The notes under the pieces are model-generated. The model worked only from the letters and a program-made list of their open reading frames with translations, was not told where the DNA came from and made no database searches. 49,588 nt of DNA from Streptomyces sp. NRRL WC-3618 (GTDB lineage Bacteria; Actinomycetota; Actinomycetes; Streptomycetales; Streptomycetaceae), in assembly GCF_001280005.1 (NCBI RefSeq), contig NZ_LGDW01000449.1, positions 1 through 49,588 of the forward strand. Reading direction: 5' to 3'. A program made the translations under genes and the position numbers. Shown piece by piece: positions 8,146 to 17,821 of this stretch. Positions within the stretch are counted from its first letter, which is position 1, and every line of letters begins with the position of its first letter.

Positions 8146-9173
8146 ACGGCGACCTCCTCTCGGGTGTCGGTGGGCGCGGTGTCTTCCTGCGGGGCACTGG
8201 CGCGGTGGCCGGTGAGGGACAGGAACACCTCGTCCAGGCTGGGCAGTTCGGTGGAGATCGAGGCGATCGTGATTCCGCGCGCGATGACCGCGCCGGTCAC
8301 GGCGGTGAGCTGCTCGTCGCTCAGGATCGGCACCAGGACGCTGCCCGTCTCGGCGTCCACGGCCGTGGTGGCGAGACCGGTGATGCCGAGGTCGTCCAAG
8401 TCCCGGGCCAGCGGACGCAGTTGCAGCGGATCGGCCGGGCGGATCCGCAGGGTACGGCCGCCGACCCTCGCCTTCAGCTCGTCGATCGCGCCGCCGGCGA
8501 CGACCTTCCCCCGGTCGATCACGGCCAGCTCGGAGGCGAGTTGCTCGGCCTCCTCCATGTACTGGGTGGTGAGCAGCACCGTCACGCCGTCGCCGACCAT
8601 GCGCTTGACCTCGCTCCACACCTCGTTGCGGGTGCGGGGGTCGAGACCGGTGGTGGGCTCGTCGAGAAAGAGGACGAGGGGCCGGCCGATCATCGAGGCC
8701 GCCAGGTCCAGCCGCCGCCGCATACCGCCGGAGTACGTGCTCGCCGGCCGCTTGGCCGCGTCGGTGAGCGAGAAGCGCTCCAGCAGCTCGTCGGCCCGGG
8801 CGCGGGCGTCCTTACGGGGCAGGTCGAGGAGCCGCCCGATCATGTACAGGTTCTCCCAGCCCGGGAGCTTCTCGTCCACGGAGGCGTACTGACCGGTGAG
8901 ACCGATCACCCGGCGCAGCTGCCGGGGCTGGCGCAGTACGTCGTACCCGGCGACGGTCGCCTGCCCCGAGGTGGGCTGGATCAGGGTGGACAGGATGCGT
9001 ACGAGGGTGGTCTTGCCGGCGCCATTGGGCCCGAGCACCCCGAGTACGGTGCCTTCCCGGACGTCCAGGTCGACGCCGTCCAGCGCCTTGGTCTCGCCGT
9101 AGTGCTTGACCAGCCCCCGCACGGAAACGGCACTCGTGGCCCCGGGTACGGGGTGGTTGTCGATTCGCGTCAT
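8142..9173 (-). CDS. ABC exporter ATP-binding protein (DrrA-like)
   Basis: A 343-residue ATPase subunit that powers the DrrB-like permease encoded immediately downstream. Walker A is LGPNGAGKTT (about residues 47-56), the ABC signature is YSGGMRRRL, Walker B is LVLFLDEPTTGLD, and the LTTQYMEEAEQLA switch histidine region lacks the usual His (Gln is present), as in many DrrA proteins. The C-terminal extension of about 90 residues with LPSLDEVFLSLTGHRA is typical of the DrrA family. ATG 9173 was chosen over an upstream GTG-containing extension because the conserved protein begins close by; an AGGGTCGGGGC purine-rich stretch precedes it. Likely role: self-resistance or export of a secondary metabolite (inferred from family). 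Confidence 0.9.
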   Translation of the reverse strand: MTRIDNHPVPGATSAVSVRGLVKHYGETKALDGVDLDVREGTVLGVLGPNGAGKTTLVRILSTLIQPTSGQATVAGYDVLRQPRQLRRVIGLTGQYASVDEKLPGWENLYMIGRLLDLPRKDARARADELLERFSLTDAAKRPASTYSGGMRRRLDLAASMIGRPLVLFLDEPTTGLDPRTRNEVWSEVKRMVGDGVTVLLTTQYMEEAEQLASELAVIDRGKVVAGGAIDELKARVGGRTLRIRPADPLQLRPLARDLDDLGITGLATTAVDAETGSVLVPILSDEQLTAVTGAVIARGITIASISTELPSLDEVFLSLTGHRASAPQEDTAPTDTREEVAV

Positions 9174-9231
9174 GCCCCGACCCTGACACCCCCCACCGAC
9201 AAACCACCGACAGCCCACCTACACCGGCACC

Positions 9232-9300
9232 CCCAGCCCGTCTGGCGTTTGAGGACGAGCGCTTTCGGCGCGAAGGGGGGTCTGGGGGCACAGCCCCCAG
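9232..9300 (-). repeat. Streptomyces-type intergenic repeat ending in a hairpin
   Basis: Contains the phrase CTGGCGTTTGAGGACGAG followed by CGCGAAGGGGGG and a perfect 8-bp stem (CTGGGGGC / GCCCCCAG, 9282-9300) with a three-base loop. Closely similar intergenic elements recur in many Streptomyces genomes (recalled, not searched). It lies between the 5' end of the ABC ATPase gene and the 3' end of panB, both on the minus strand. It may serve as a terminator or a REP-like element. Confidence 0.55.
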
Positions 9301-9347
9301 AAACAGGATGGGACGGGTAGGGGCGGCGGGGGCGAGAAACAAAGGCC

Positions 9348-9379
9348 GCAGCCCGCCGATGGGGGAGTCGACGGGCTGC
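9348..9379 (-). terminator. Terminator of panB
   Basis: An 8-bp stem (GCAGCCCG / CGGGCTGC) with a 16-base loop lies 47 bases past the panB stop. On the minus strand it is followed by GGCCTTTGTTTC, a T-rich tail. It is probably the intrinsic terminator of panB. Confidence 0.5.
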
Positions 9380-9425
9380 TCTCGTGCCGCAGTGGCTCAG
9401 TGGGCTCCGTAAACCCAGTGGAACG

Positions 9426-10301
9426 TCAGTGCACCGAGTGCTCCTCCAGCGGGAACGCCCCGCTGGTCACATCCTCCGCGAACGCCTTCGCCGCGTTCCC
9501 CATGACCTCACGCAGATCCACGTACTGCTTGACGAACTTCGGCACCCGCCCCCCGGTGAGCCCCATCATGTCCGTCCACACCAACACCTGCGCGTCCGTC
9601 GACGCCCCCGCCCCGATCCCCACCGTGGGAATCTGCAGCGTCCGCGTGACCTCGGCTGCCAGCTCCGCCGGAACCAGCTCCAGCACCACCGCGAACGCCC
9701 CCGCGTCCTGCACGGCCTTCGCGTCCCGCAGCAACTGCTGGGCGGCCTCCTCGCCGCGCCCCTGCACGCGGTAGCCCATGGCGTTCACGGACTGGGGGGT
9801 CAGCCCGATGTGGGCCATCACGGGGATGCCGGACTCGACCAGCAGCTCGATCTGGCGGTGCGAACGCTCCCCGCCCTCCAACTTGACGGCCCCGACCCCG
9901 GCCTCCTTCACCAGCCGCGTCGCGGAGCGCAACGCCTGCACCGGACCCTCCTGGTAGGAACCGAAGGGCAGGTCGCCGACGATCAGCGCCCGGCTCGTAC
10001 CCCGGACGACCGCCGCCGACAGCATGGTCATCTCGTCGAGGGTGACGGGTACGGTCGACTCGTAGCCCAGGTGGCAGTTGCCCGCCGAGTCGCCGACCAG
10101 CATGACCGGGATACCGGCCTCGTCGAAGACGGACGCGGTCATCGCGTCGTACGCGGTGAGCATGGGCCACTTCTCGCCGCGTTCCTTGGCGGCGGTGATG
10201 TCCCGGACGGTGATGCGGCGTGTGCCCTTGCCTCCGTACAGCGCGTTCGTCGCGTGGGTGCTGCCGGCGGAGGTCTGCTGGGCAGGCTGAAGCTGCGTCA
10301 T
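9426..10301 (-). CDS. panB: 3-methyl-2-oxobutanoate hydroxymethyltransferase
   Basis: A 291-residue cytoplasmic enzyme that adds a hydroxymethyl group from 5,10-methylenetetrahydrofolate to 2-oxoisovalerate, the first committed step to pantothenate and coenzyme A. Recognisable segments include ITVRDI and LTAYDAMTASVFDEAG near the N-terminus and MLVGDSAGNCHLGYEST with the Mg-binding Asp. Further on are KLEGG, HIGLTPQ, the catalytic Glu in VLELVPAEL, and IGIGAG-like IPTVGIGAGAS. The length matches the family with a roughly 25-residue Gln/Thr-rich N-terminal extension common in Streptomyces. AAGGAG lies eight bases before the ATG. It is transcribed away from the DHA2 exporter, alone by spacing, with a hairpin terminator downstream. 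Confidence 0.96.
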   Translation of the reverse strand: MTQLQPAQQTSAGSTHATNALYGGKGTRRITVRDITAAKERGEKWPMLTAYDAMTASVFDEAGIPVMLVGDSAGNCHLGYESTVPVTLDEMTMLSAAVVRGTSRALIVGDLPFGSYQEGPVQALRSATRLVKEAGVGAVKLEGGERSHRQIELLVESGIPVMAHIGLTPQSVNAMGYRVQGRGEEAAQQLLRDAKAVQDAGAFAVVLELVPAELAAEVTRTLQIPTVGIGAGASTDAQVLVWTDMMGLTGGRVPKFVKQYVDLREVMGNAAKAFAEDVTSGAFPLEEHSVH

Positions 10302-10439
10302 CGCAACTGCTCCTTCACGTCATCTCGAGGCACCCTGACGGCGTCCCCGGATCACGTCCATGGTGGCACCTCTCGTCCGGGGACGGCTAGTGGACGGCCG
10401 TGGAGGGCTCCCTGTGTGCTGAAGATCTCCCGACCGTAA

Positions 10440-12101
<1,662 letters not shown>

Positions 12102-12140
12102 ACGAAGGGGAGAATCGAGGCAGTAGGCAGTAAGCGTCGA

Positions 12141-12200
12141 GCAGCGCGTAGTACGCAGTACGAAGTACCCGACGCGTGGTACGTAGTACGCCGTACGTAG
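12141..12200. repeat. GTAC-rich iterated tract before the TetR gene
   Basis: AGTAC occurs three times at a 7-base period (AGTACGC, AGTACGA, AGTACC; 12150-12169), followed by two copies of TACGTAG (12180-12186, 12194-12200) and further GTACG units. It fills most of the gap between exporter and regulator. The function is unknown; regulator binding or a recombination/replication-slippage product are both possible. Confidence 0.6.
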
Positions 12201-12221
12201 GACACGAGAGGAGCAGGTCGC

Positions 12222-12869
12222 GTGAACCTCGCGGACGACCTGGCCGACGGGACCGCCGTCGATCGGCCCGCCACCGATCGCGGCAGCGCCCGTGGCCGCC
12301 CCCGGAGCGAAGCCGTGGAGCGCTCCATCATCGAGGGCGTGATGCAACTCCTCGAGGAGGGCGTGCCGTTCGCGGACGTCTCCATCGAGCGGGTGGCCCG
12401 TACCGCCGGTGTCGGCAAGGCCACCATCTACCGCCGGTGGCCGGGCAAGGAGGAGCTCTTCGTCGACGTCATGCGCGTCATGGAGCCCGCCGACCCCGAG
12501 CTGCCCGGCACCTCGGTCCGCGACGACCTGGTCGTCCTGCTGGAGGCGCTGCGCCGGCGCGGGCTGGCCCACCGATCCTCGGCGTTCCTGCACAACGTCC
12601 AGGCCCAGATGAAGAGCAGCCCCAGGCTCTGGGCCGCCTACCACGCCACCGTCATCGAGCCGCGCCGGCTGCTCGGCGCGGAGATCCTGCGGCGCGGCCA
12701 GCGCAACGGCGAGGTGCGCCCGGACATCGACGTCACGATGATGTACGACCTCTTCCTCGGCCCCATGCTCCTGCGCGCCGTACTGCGCACCGACGCGGAT
12801 CTGCCGGAGGGCCTCGCGGAGCAGATCGTCGACACGCTGCTGCAAGGTCTGCGGCCACTCGCCCCATAA
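12222..12869 (+). CDS. TetR/AcrR-family transcriptional regulator
   Basis: A 215-residue dimeric repressor starting at GTG 12222, with GAGAGGAG eight bases upstream. The helix-turn-helix is near residues 45-75 (SIERVARTAGVGKATIYRRWPGKEELF), preceded by a 25-residue acidic/Arg-rich leader. The C-terminal ligand-binding domain is all-helical and ends LLQGLRPLAP; no ligand can be inferred. It is co-directional with the DHA2 exporter and 120 bases downstream of it, separated by a GTAC-rich repeat tract, so it may have its own promoter. The likely role is repression of the exporter through the 27-bp palindrome at 10456-10482 (inference from arrangement). Confidence 0.92.
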   Translation: MNLADDLADGTAVDRPATDRGSARGRPRSEAVERSIIEGVMQLLEEGVPFADVSIERVARTAGVGKATIYRRWPGKEELFVDVMRVMEPADPELPGTSVRDDLVVLLEALRRRGLAHRSSAFLHNVQAQMKSSPRLWAAYHATVIEPRRLLGAEILRRGQRNGEVRPDIDVTMMYDLFLGPMLLRAVLRTDADLPEGLAEQIVDTLLQGLRPLAP

Positions 12870-13086
12870 GCGGGAATTCGTACGCCTGTCTGGTCGATTG
12901 GCGCGCGACTGTGCGTGTTTCGTCACAGAGGACCGTCTGCGGAGAACAACCGGAACTGGTCGCGCCGACTTGTTCGTCATCGTCCCCGTACGGCCGTCAT
13001 GGGACGGCGAGATCGGAACCGATCATCCCCTAGGGTCTTAGGCGCGGGGGACGGACGGTGAGCACGGCAGGTTGTGAGGCGGCGGT

Positions 13087-14136
13087 ATGGCCCAGCAGGC
13101 GTACATGACGGATTCGGACAACGGAGGCTCGGGACCCGAGCGCCGGGGACCCCGGCTCCGGCGCCTGACGAACCGACTGGCCGCGGGCTGGCGGGGTGAT
13201 CCGAGAATCTGGCGGCGAGGCCTGATCACGGCGGCGCTGGCCATACTCCTCGCCCTGGTGATGGCGCTGCACGCGCAGATCCCCAACCGGATCGGCAACC
13301 TCGGCAGCCTCAGTGAGACGTTCCTGCCGTGGTTCGGCATCGTCGCCGTACCGCTGCTGCTGATCGTCGCGCTGGTCCGGCGCTCGGCGACCGCGCTGAT
13401 CGCGGTGACGCTGCCCACGGTGGTCTGGTTCAACCTCTTCGGCGGGCTCCTCGGCAGCACCGCCGGGGCCGGCGGTGACCTGATGGTGGCCACCCACAAC
13501 GTCAACGCGGAGAACCCGGACCCGTCCGGCACCGCGCGCGATGTGGCGGGCTCGGGCGCCGATGTCGTCGCCCTGGAGGAACTGACGCTCACGGCGGTCC
13601 CGATCTACGAGAAGGCGCTCGCGTCGACGTACAAGTACCACTCGGTGCAGGGCACGGTCGGCCTGTGGAGCAAGTATCCGATCAGTGCCTCCCACCCGGT
13701 GGACATCAAGCTGGGCTGGATCCGCGCGATGCGCGCCACCGTGGCGACCCCGGAGGGACCGGTCGCGGTGTACGTCGCCCACCTTCCGTCGGTGCGCGTG
13801 AAGATGGAGGCCGGGTTCACGGCCCGCCAGCGCGACAAGAGCGCGAACGCGCTGGGCGAGGCGCTCGACGACGAGAAGCTGACCCGCAAGATCCTCCTCG
13901 GCGATCTCAACGGCACGATGAACGACCGCGCGCTCAACGCCGTCACCGCCCAGATGCGTTCCACGCAGGGCGCCTCGGGCAGCGGGTTCGGGTTCAGCTG
14001 GCCGGCGTCGTTCCCGCTGGCGCGGATCGACCAGATCATGGTGCAGGGCGTGGAACCGGTCAGCTCCTGGTCACTGCCGCGCACGGCGAGCGACCACCTG
14101 CCGATCGCGGCGCGGGTGAGGATTCCGGCCGCGTGA
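13087..14136 (+). CDS. Membrane-anchored endonuclease/exonuclease/phosphatase (EEP) family protein
   Basis: A 349-residue protein with an N-terminal Arg-rich cytoplasmic tail, then about three transmembrane helices (about residues 38-115). An EEP (DNase I-like) domain facing outside follows. Metal and catalytic motifs are in order: ATHNVNAEN, VVALEEL with the metal-binding Glu, VAHLPS, GDLNGTMND with the Asp/Asn pair, RIDQIM, and the terminal SDHLPI with the catalytic His. Such proteins hydrolyse phosphodiester or phosphomonoester bonds; extracellular nuclease, sphingomyelinase-like or sugar-phosphate activity is possible. An alternative ATG at 13105 would remove six residues. The neighbours do not indicate a substrate. 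Confidence 0.85.
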   Translation: MAQQAYMTDSDNGGSGPERRGPRLRRLTNRLAAGWRGDPRIWRRGLITAALAILLALVMALHAQIPNRIGNLGSLSETFLPWFGIVAVPLLLIVALVRRSATALIAVTLPTVVWFNLFGGLLGSTAGAGGDLMVATHNVNAENPDPSGTARDVAGSGADVVALEELTLTAVPIYEKALASTYKYHSVQGTVGLWSKYPISASHPVDIKLGWIRAMRATVATPEGPVAVYVAHLPSVRVKMEAGFTARQRDKSANALGEALDDEKLTRKILLGDLNGTMNDRALNAVTAQMRSTQGASGSGFGFSWPASFPLARIDQIMVQGVEPVSSWSLPRTASDHLPIAARVRIPAA

Positions 14137-14191
14137 GCGCATCGGCAACGGGTTCGTAACCCGGGGGAATAGGGGGCTGGGCACACTTTGT

Positions 14192-14218
14192 TCCGTACTT
14201 GAACATAAACTGTACGGA
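14192..14218. promoter_or_regulatory. Inverted repeat upstream of the 12-TM MFS gene
   Basis: TCCGTAC and GTACGGA form a perfect 7-bp inverted repeat separated by 13 bases, 38 bases before the exporter start and in a locally AT-rich stretch (TTGAACATAAAC). It could be an operator, with arms two helical turns apart. No regulator gene is adjacent. Confidence 0.4.
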
Positions 14219-14256
14219 CCTACGCCCCGCCGCACCCTTCGAGAGGCCCCGCTCTG

Positions 14257-15525
14257 ATGTCCCGGCCCACGCCGACCTCCCTGTCCGCCCCCGCGCGCAG
14301 GGCCACGCCCCTGGCCCTGCTCGCCCTCGCCGTGGGTGCTTTCGGCATCGGCACGACCGAGTTCGTGATGATGGGCCTGCTGCCCGACGTCGCGGACGAC
14401 CTGGGCGTCTCGATCCCGTCCGCCGGGCACCTGGTCTCGGCGTACGCGCTGGGCGTCGTCATCGGCGCCCCGCTCCTCGCCGCCCTCACGGCCCGGCTGC
14501 CGCGTCGCAAGGTCCTGATCGGCCTGATGGCCCTCTTCGTGGCGGGCAACGCGCTCTCCGCGTTCGCACCGGACTACGACTATCTCCTGGCCGCCCGCTT
14601 CCTGAGCGGACTGCCGCACGGCGCCTTCTTCGGGGTGGGCGCGGTGGTGGCCACGAACATGGCCGCCCCGGAGCGCAAGGCCCGCTCGGTGTCGCTGATG
14701 TTCCTGGGCCTGACGGTCGCGAACGTGCTCGGCGTCCCGGTGGCGACGGCGATGGGCCAGCAGCTGGGCTGGCGGGCGACCTTCCTCGGCGTGAGCGTGA
14801 TCGGCGTGGCGGCGATAGCGGCCCTGGCACTGCTGATACCGCACGACCGCGCGGCGGCGCCGGTGGCGGGCCTGCGCGGCGAGCTGGCCGCCCTGCGTTC
14901 CCTGCCGGTCTGGCTGGCCCTCGGTACGACGGTGGCGGGCTTCGGCGCCCTCTTCTCCGCGTACAGCTACATCACTCCGATGCTCACCGACTCCGCCGGG
15001 TACGCCGACTCCAGCGTGACCCTGCTGCTGGCCCTGTTCGGGGTCGGCGCGACGATCGGCAACCTGGTGGGCGGCCGGCTCGCGGACCACGCGATGCGGG
15101 GCACCCTGTTCGGCGGCCTGGTGTCGCTGATCGTGGTCCTGGGCGCGTTCCCGCTGCTGATGAGTACGGCGTGGAGCGCGGCCCTGGCGGTCACACTGCT
15201 CGGCGTGGCGGCGTTCGTCACGGGCTCGCCCCTCAACCTGATGGTGATGGAGAGGGCCTCGGCGGCCCCGTCCCTGGCGTCCTCGGCGAACCAGGCGGCC
15301 TTCAACATGGCCAACGCGGGCGGAGCGTGGATCGGCGGCCTCGCCCTGGCGGCCGGCTTCGGCACGACGTCCCCGGCCCTCGTGGGCGCGGGTCTGGCGG
15401 CCCTGGGGCTGGGCGTCGCGGTGGTCGCGTACGTGGTCGACCGGCGCCGGGCGACTCCGTCGGCCGGGCGGGAGCGTGTGGTGGCGTCGCATGTGCCCGC
15501 GCGGGCGGAGCCGGTGCACCACTGA
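14257..15525 (+). CDS. MFS exporter, DHA1 family (AraJ/chloramphenicol-efflux type)
   Basis: A 422-residue, 12-transmembrane major facilitator antiporter. The first helix carries GIGTTEFVMMGLLPDVADDLG, the hallmark start of the DHA1 arabinose-efflux/CmlR group. The loop 2-3 motif A is degenerate (ALTARLPRRKVL), and motif C lies in helix 5 (ANVLGVPVATAMG). GAGAGG precedes the ATG by ten bases. The C-terminal tail is long and His/Arg-containing. Streptomyces homologues include chloramphenicol and other drug exporters; the substrate here is not deducible. It converges with the TPR gene downstream. Confidence 0.9.
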   Translation: MSRPTPTSLSAPARRATPLALLALAVGAFGIGTTEFVMMGLLPDVADDLGVSIPSAGHLVSAYALGVVIGAPLLAALTARLPRRKVLIGLMALFVAGNALSAFAPDYDYLLAARFLSGLPHGAFFGVGAVVATNMAAPERKARSVSLMFLGLTVANVLGVPVATAMGQQLGWRATFLGVSVIGVAAIAALALLIPHDRAAAPVAGLRGELAALRSLPVWLALGTTVAGFGALFSAYSYITPMLTDSAGYADSSVTLLLALFGVGATIGNLVGGRLADHAMRGTLFGGLVSLIVVLGAFPLLMSTAWSAALAVTLLGVAAFVTGSPLNLMVMERASAAPSLASSANQAAFNMANAGGAWIGGLALAAGFGTTSPALVGAGLAALGLGVAVVAYVVDRRRATPSAGRERVVASHVPARAEPVHH

Positions 15526-15588
15526 GGGGGCGAGCCCCTGGCCCCCTGTCCGCCCCCTGCCCGTTCGGTTACGGAGCGCCCTCGGACC

Positions 15589-16239
15589 TCACGGCAGGTC
15601 GAGCTCCTCGCGTGCTCCCGCCACCCACCGCAGCACACCGTGGGAGCCGGTGCTCTCGGCGACTTCCATCGCTTCCTTGAGCAGCGCCGCCGCGTCGTCC
15701 CGCCGCTCCTGCTGGGCGGCCAGGTAGGCAAGCCCGATCAGGTTCGCCGCCACCCCCGGCAGGAATCCCAGTTCCCTGCGCAGGCGGGTGGACTCCTCGA
15801 AGCGGGCGCGGGCCTCGTCCAGCCGGCCGCCCATGTGATCGACGAAACCGAGGTGCCGCAGGGCATAGGACGTCGTCAGCCGGTCGCCGGCCCGGGTGGC
15901 GAGGCCGAGAGCCCGTTCGAAGTGGGGGACGGCGGCCTCGTTGTCGTCGCGGACCACCTGGTGGAAGGTGCCGACCCAGAACACCGCCTCACCCTCGCCC
16001 CGTACATCCCCGAGCCGCCCGTACAGCTCCGCCGCGCGCTCGAAGAGCTCCAACTCCCGCGCGTCCTCCGCCCGTTCCTCCAGGAAGCGCGCGTGGATCA
16101 CCTTGCCGCGGGCCAGTGCGAGGTCCGCCTCGGCCGCGTCGAGGTTCCGGTCGGCGGACGTCAGGGCACTACTCTCGCCGCCGAACACGGCACGCTCGTA
16201 GAGGAGTTCCGCTTGCTCTATGCGTTCGTCGGCAGTCAT
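15589..16239 (-). CDS. TPR-repeat protein
   Basis: A 216-residue, soluble, all-helical protein made of tetratricopeptide-like repeats. The repeat pattern includes YGRLGDVRGEGEAVFWVG, then HFERALGLATRAGD, ARARFEESTRLRRELG and ALLKEAMEVAESTG. It has no catalytic domain, signal peptide or DNA-binding motif. Such proteins act as protein-protein interaction scaffolds; close Streptomyces relatives are annotated only as TPR proteins. The ATG lacks a strong ribosome binding site. It is flanked by the convergent MFS gene and, upstream, by the terminator of the arabinofuranosidase gene. Confidence 0.8.
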   Translation of the reverse strand: MTADERIEQAELLYERAVFGGESSALTSADRNLDAAEADLALARGKVIHARFLEERAEDARELELFERAAELYGRLGDVRGEGEAVFWVGTFHQVVRDDNEAAVPHFERALGLATRAGDRLTTSYALRHLGFVDHMGGRLDEARARFEESTRLRRELGFLPGVAANLIGLAYLAAQQERRDDAAALLKEAMEVAESTGSHGVLRWVAGAREELDLP

Positions 16240-16262
16240 GCCGTGAGCGTACCGAGCGCGGC

Positions 16263-16302
16263 CGAAGGCCTGCCGGGGCTGTGGATGCCCGGCAGGCCTT
16301 CG
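16263..16302 (-). terminator. Terminator of the GH54 gene
   Basis: A perfect 15-bp stem (CGAAGGCCTGCCGGG and its complement) with a 10-base loop begins 20 bases after the arabinofuranosidase stop on the minus strand. There is no U-run, as is common for Streptomyces terminators. Confidence 0.75.
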
Positions 16303-16321
16303 ACGTGGAGCCGATCGCGCC

Positions 16322-17821
16322 TCAGGGGGCGATGTCCCACTGCTGGCAGGTGTTGTCGAGCTGCTGCCACTGGCGGACCGCGGTGCCGTTGGCCTGTCCG
16401 CAGTTCGCCACGTCCAGCGTCATGCCGGTGTTGACGTTGGTGATCGTGTAGTGGCTGCCCACGTGGGTGACGTCCCACTGCTGGCAGCGGTTGTCGAGCG
16501 ACGCCCACAGCTGGACGGCCGTGCCGTTGGACTGACCGCAGTTCTTGTCGTCCAGGACCGTGCCGCTGTTGACGTTGGTGATGGTGTAGTGGCCGTTGCC
16601 CGCACCGGCGAACTTCCACTGCTGGCAGGTGTTGCCGAGCGAGGACCAGATGTCGATCGACGTCCCGTTGGCGGTACCGCAGTTCACCGCGTCCAGGACC
16701 TTGCCCGAGTTGGTGTTGGTCAGCCGGTAGGCGGTGCCGGCGACGGGGAAGCCGGCGGCCGGGGTGGTGTAGCCGACGGAGGTGATGTTGGCCTGTACGG
16801 CGTTGTCGGCGGCGTCGGTCGGGTAGCCGGCGGTCATGACGCCCTCGAAGAAGGAGCCGTCGGAGCCGTTGCTGTTGTCACCGCCGGTGCCGAGGACGAT
16901 GGCGCCCTCTTTCTGCATCGGCGTGTATCCGCCCAGGTTGGGCAGCGCACCGTCGTACCAGGTGGTCAGCGCCCCTGACTGCGCGTTGCCGCCCTTGATC
17001 GCATAGGTCGTCGTGCCGTTGTTCTTGAGCAGCGCCGTGACGAACTCACTGCTGTTGCCGGTGTTGCTCGGGTGGGACCCGTTCGCCCCGAAGAAGAGCC
17101 CGTTCTCGAGGTCGGCCTCGACCCAGGGGCCCGATCCGGCGCCGGAACACGAGAACCAGCACTCCGTACCGAAGTTGAGCGCGTCCATGTGACCGTTGCC
17201 GGTGTCGTTGCCCGACGTCTCGGCGTTGCCGTAGTCGAAGCAGCACCGGTTGTTCACATGGTGGCCGCTGGTCACCATGTACATGCCCTCAGGCTTGCTC
17301 CCGGTGGCGACGCCCGTCGTGCTGTTGTCGCGGTAGCCGACGCCGGCCGACACGAAGATCCCGTAGGCCGCGTGCCCGCCCACTGTCACCGGCAGCGCGT
17401 TGGCGATGGCGCCGACGTCCTGCCCGCCGTTGCCGCCGGGGCCCTCGACGGTGAGGTTGTTGTGCTGGGGGCTCTGGTCGTAGAGCTGCGTGATGACGCA
17501 GGTGGTCCCGGAACAGAAGGAGTCCTGCGCCGCCGCGTTGGCGTAGCCGCCCGCGGAGAGGGTGCCGATGTTGGTCGTCGCGGAGTCCGAGGCCCGCTTG
17601 ACCTGGTAGAGGGCGCCGCTGTACGAGGCGTAGAGGGCGCGCGTGGTGCTGTGCGCGGCGACGCAGGGGGTGCCGGCGGCGGCGTAGATGTCGCACGGGA
17701 GCGAGGTGGCGGCCTGCGACGGACCGGCGCCGCCGACCAGAAGGCCGGCGAGCACCGCGACGGTCGCGCCGACCGAGAGAAGTATTCCTCTCAGGCGCTG
17801 ACGACGTGAAAGAGAAATCAT
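16322..17821 (-). CDS. Secreted alpha-L-arabinofuranosidase (GH54) with ricin-type lectin domain
   Basis: A 499-residue exoenzyme that removes arabinose side chains from arabinoxylan or arabinan. Signal peptide about residues 1-37 (SRRQRLRG, hydrophobic core, ends PSQA). The GH54 catalytic beta-sandwich covers about 40-365 and has the vicinal-disulfide motif NNRCCFDYGNAE. Likely catalytic residues are E239 in DLENGLF (nucleophile) and D315 in GTGGDNS (acid/base). Their 76-residue spacing equals that of Glu221/Asp297 recalled for the fungal AkAbfB enzyme. The C-terminal third is a ricin B (CBM13-type) domain with three CQQW repeats, in place of the CBM42 of fungal enzymes. ATG 17821 was chosen because a GGAGA site precedes it; the open frame extends 34 codons further. 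A LacI-type box lies about 270 bases upstream. Confidence 0.93.
   Translation of the reverse strand: MISLSRRQRLRGILLSVGATVAVLAGLLVGGAGPSQAATSLPCDIYAAAGTPCVAAHSTTRALYASYSGALYQVKRASDSATTNIGTLSAGGYANAAAQDSFCSGTTCVITQLYDQSPQHNNLTVEGPGGNGGQDVGAIANALPVTVGGHAAYGIFVSAGVGYRDNSTTGVATGSKPEGMYMVTSGHHVNNRCCFDYGNAETSGNDTGNGHMDALNFGTECWFSCSGAGSGPWVEADLENGLFFGANGSHPSNTGNSSEFVTALLKNNGTTTYAIKGGNAQSGALTTWYDGALPNLGGYTPMQKEGAIVLGTGGDNSNGSDGSFFEGVMTAGYPTDAADNAVQANITSVGYTTPAAGFPVAGTAYRLTNTNSGKVLDAVNCGTANGTSIDIWSSLGNTCQQWKFAGAGNGHYTITNVNSGTVLDDKNCGQSNGTAVQLWASLDNRCQQWDVTHVGSHYTITNVNTGMTLDVANCGQANGTAVRQWQQLDNTCQQWDIAP

Noticed and set aside
5328..8197. Long minus-strand ORFs over the AfsR-like gene and exporter
   Set aside because: They overlap well-supported genes and have no recognisable domains.
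12141..12200. Possible CRISPR-like array
   Set aside because: The units are only 6-7 bases long with no spacers or cas genes.
14071..15522. A 483-residue minus-strand ORF
   Set aside because: It is antisense to the 12-TM exporter, with Arg/His/Gln-rich shadow composition.
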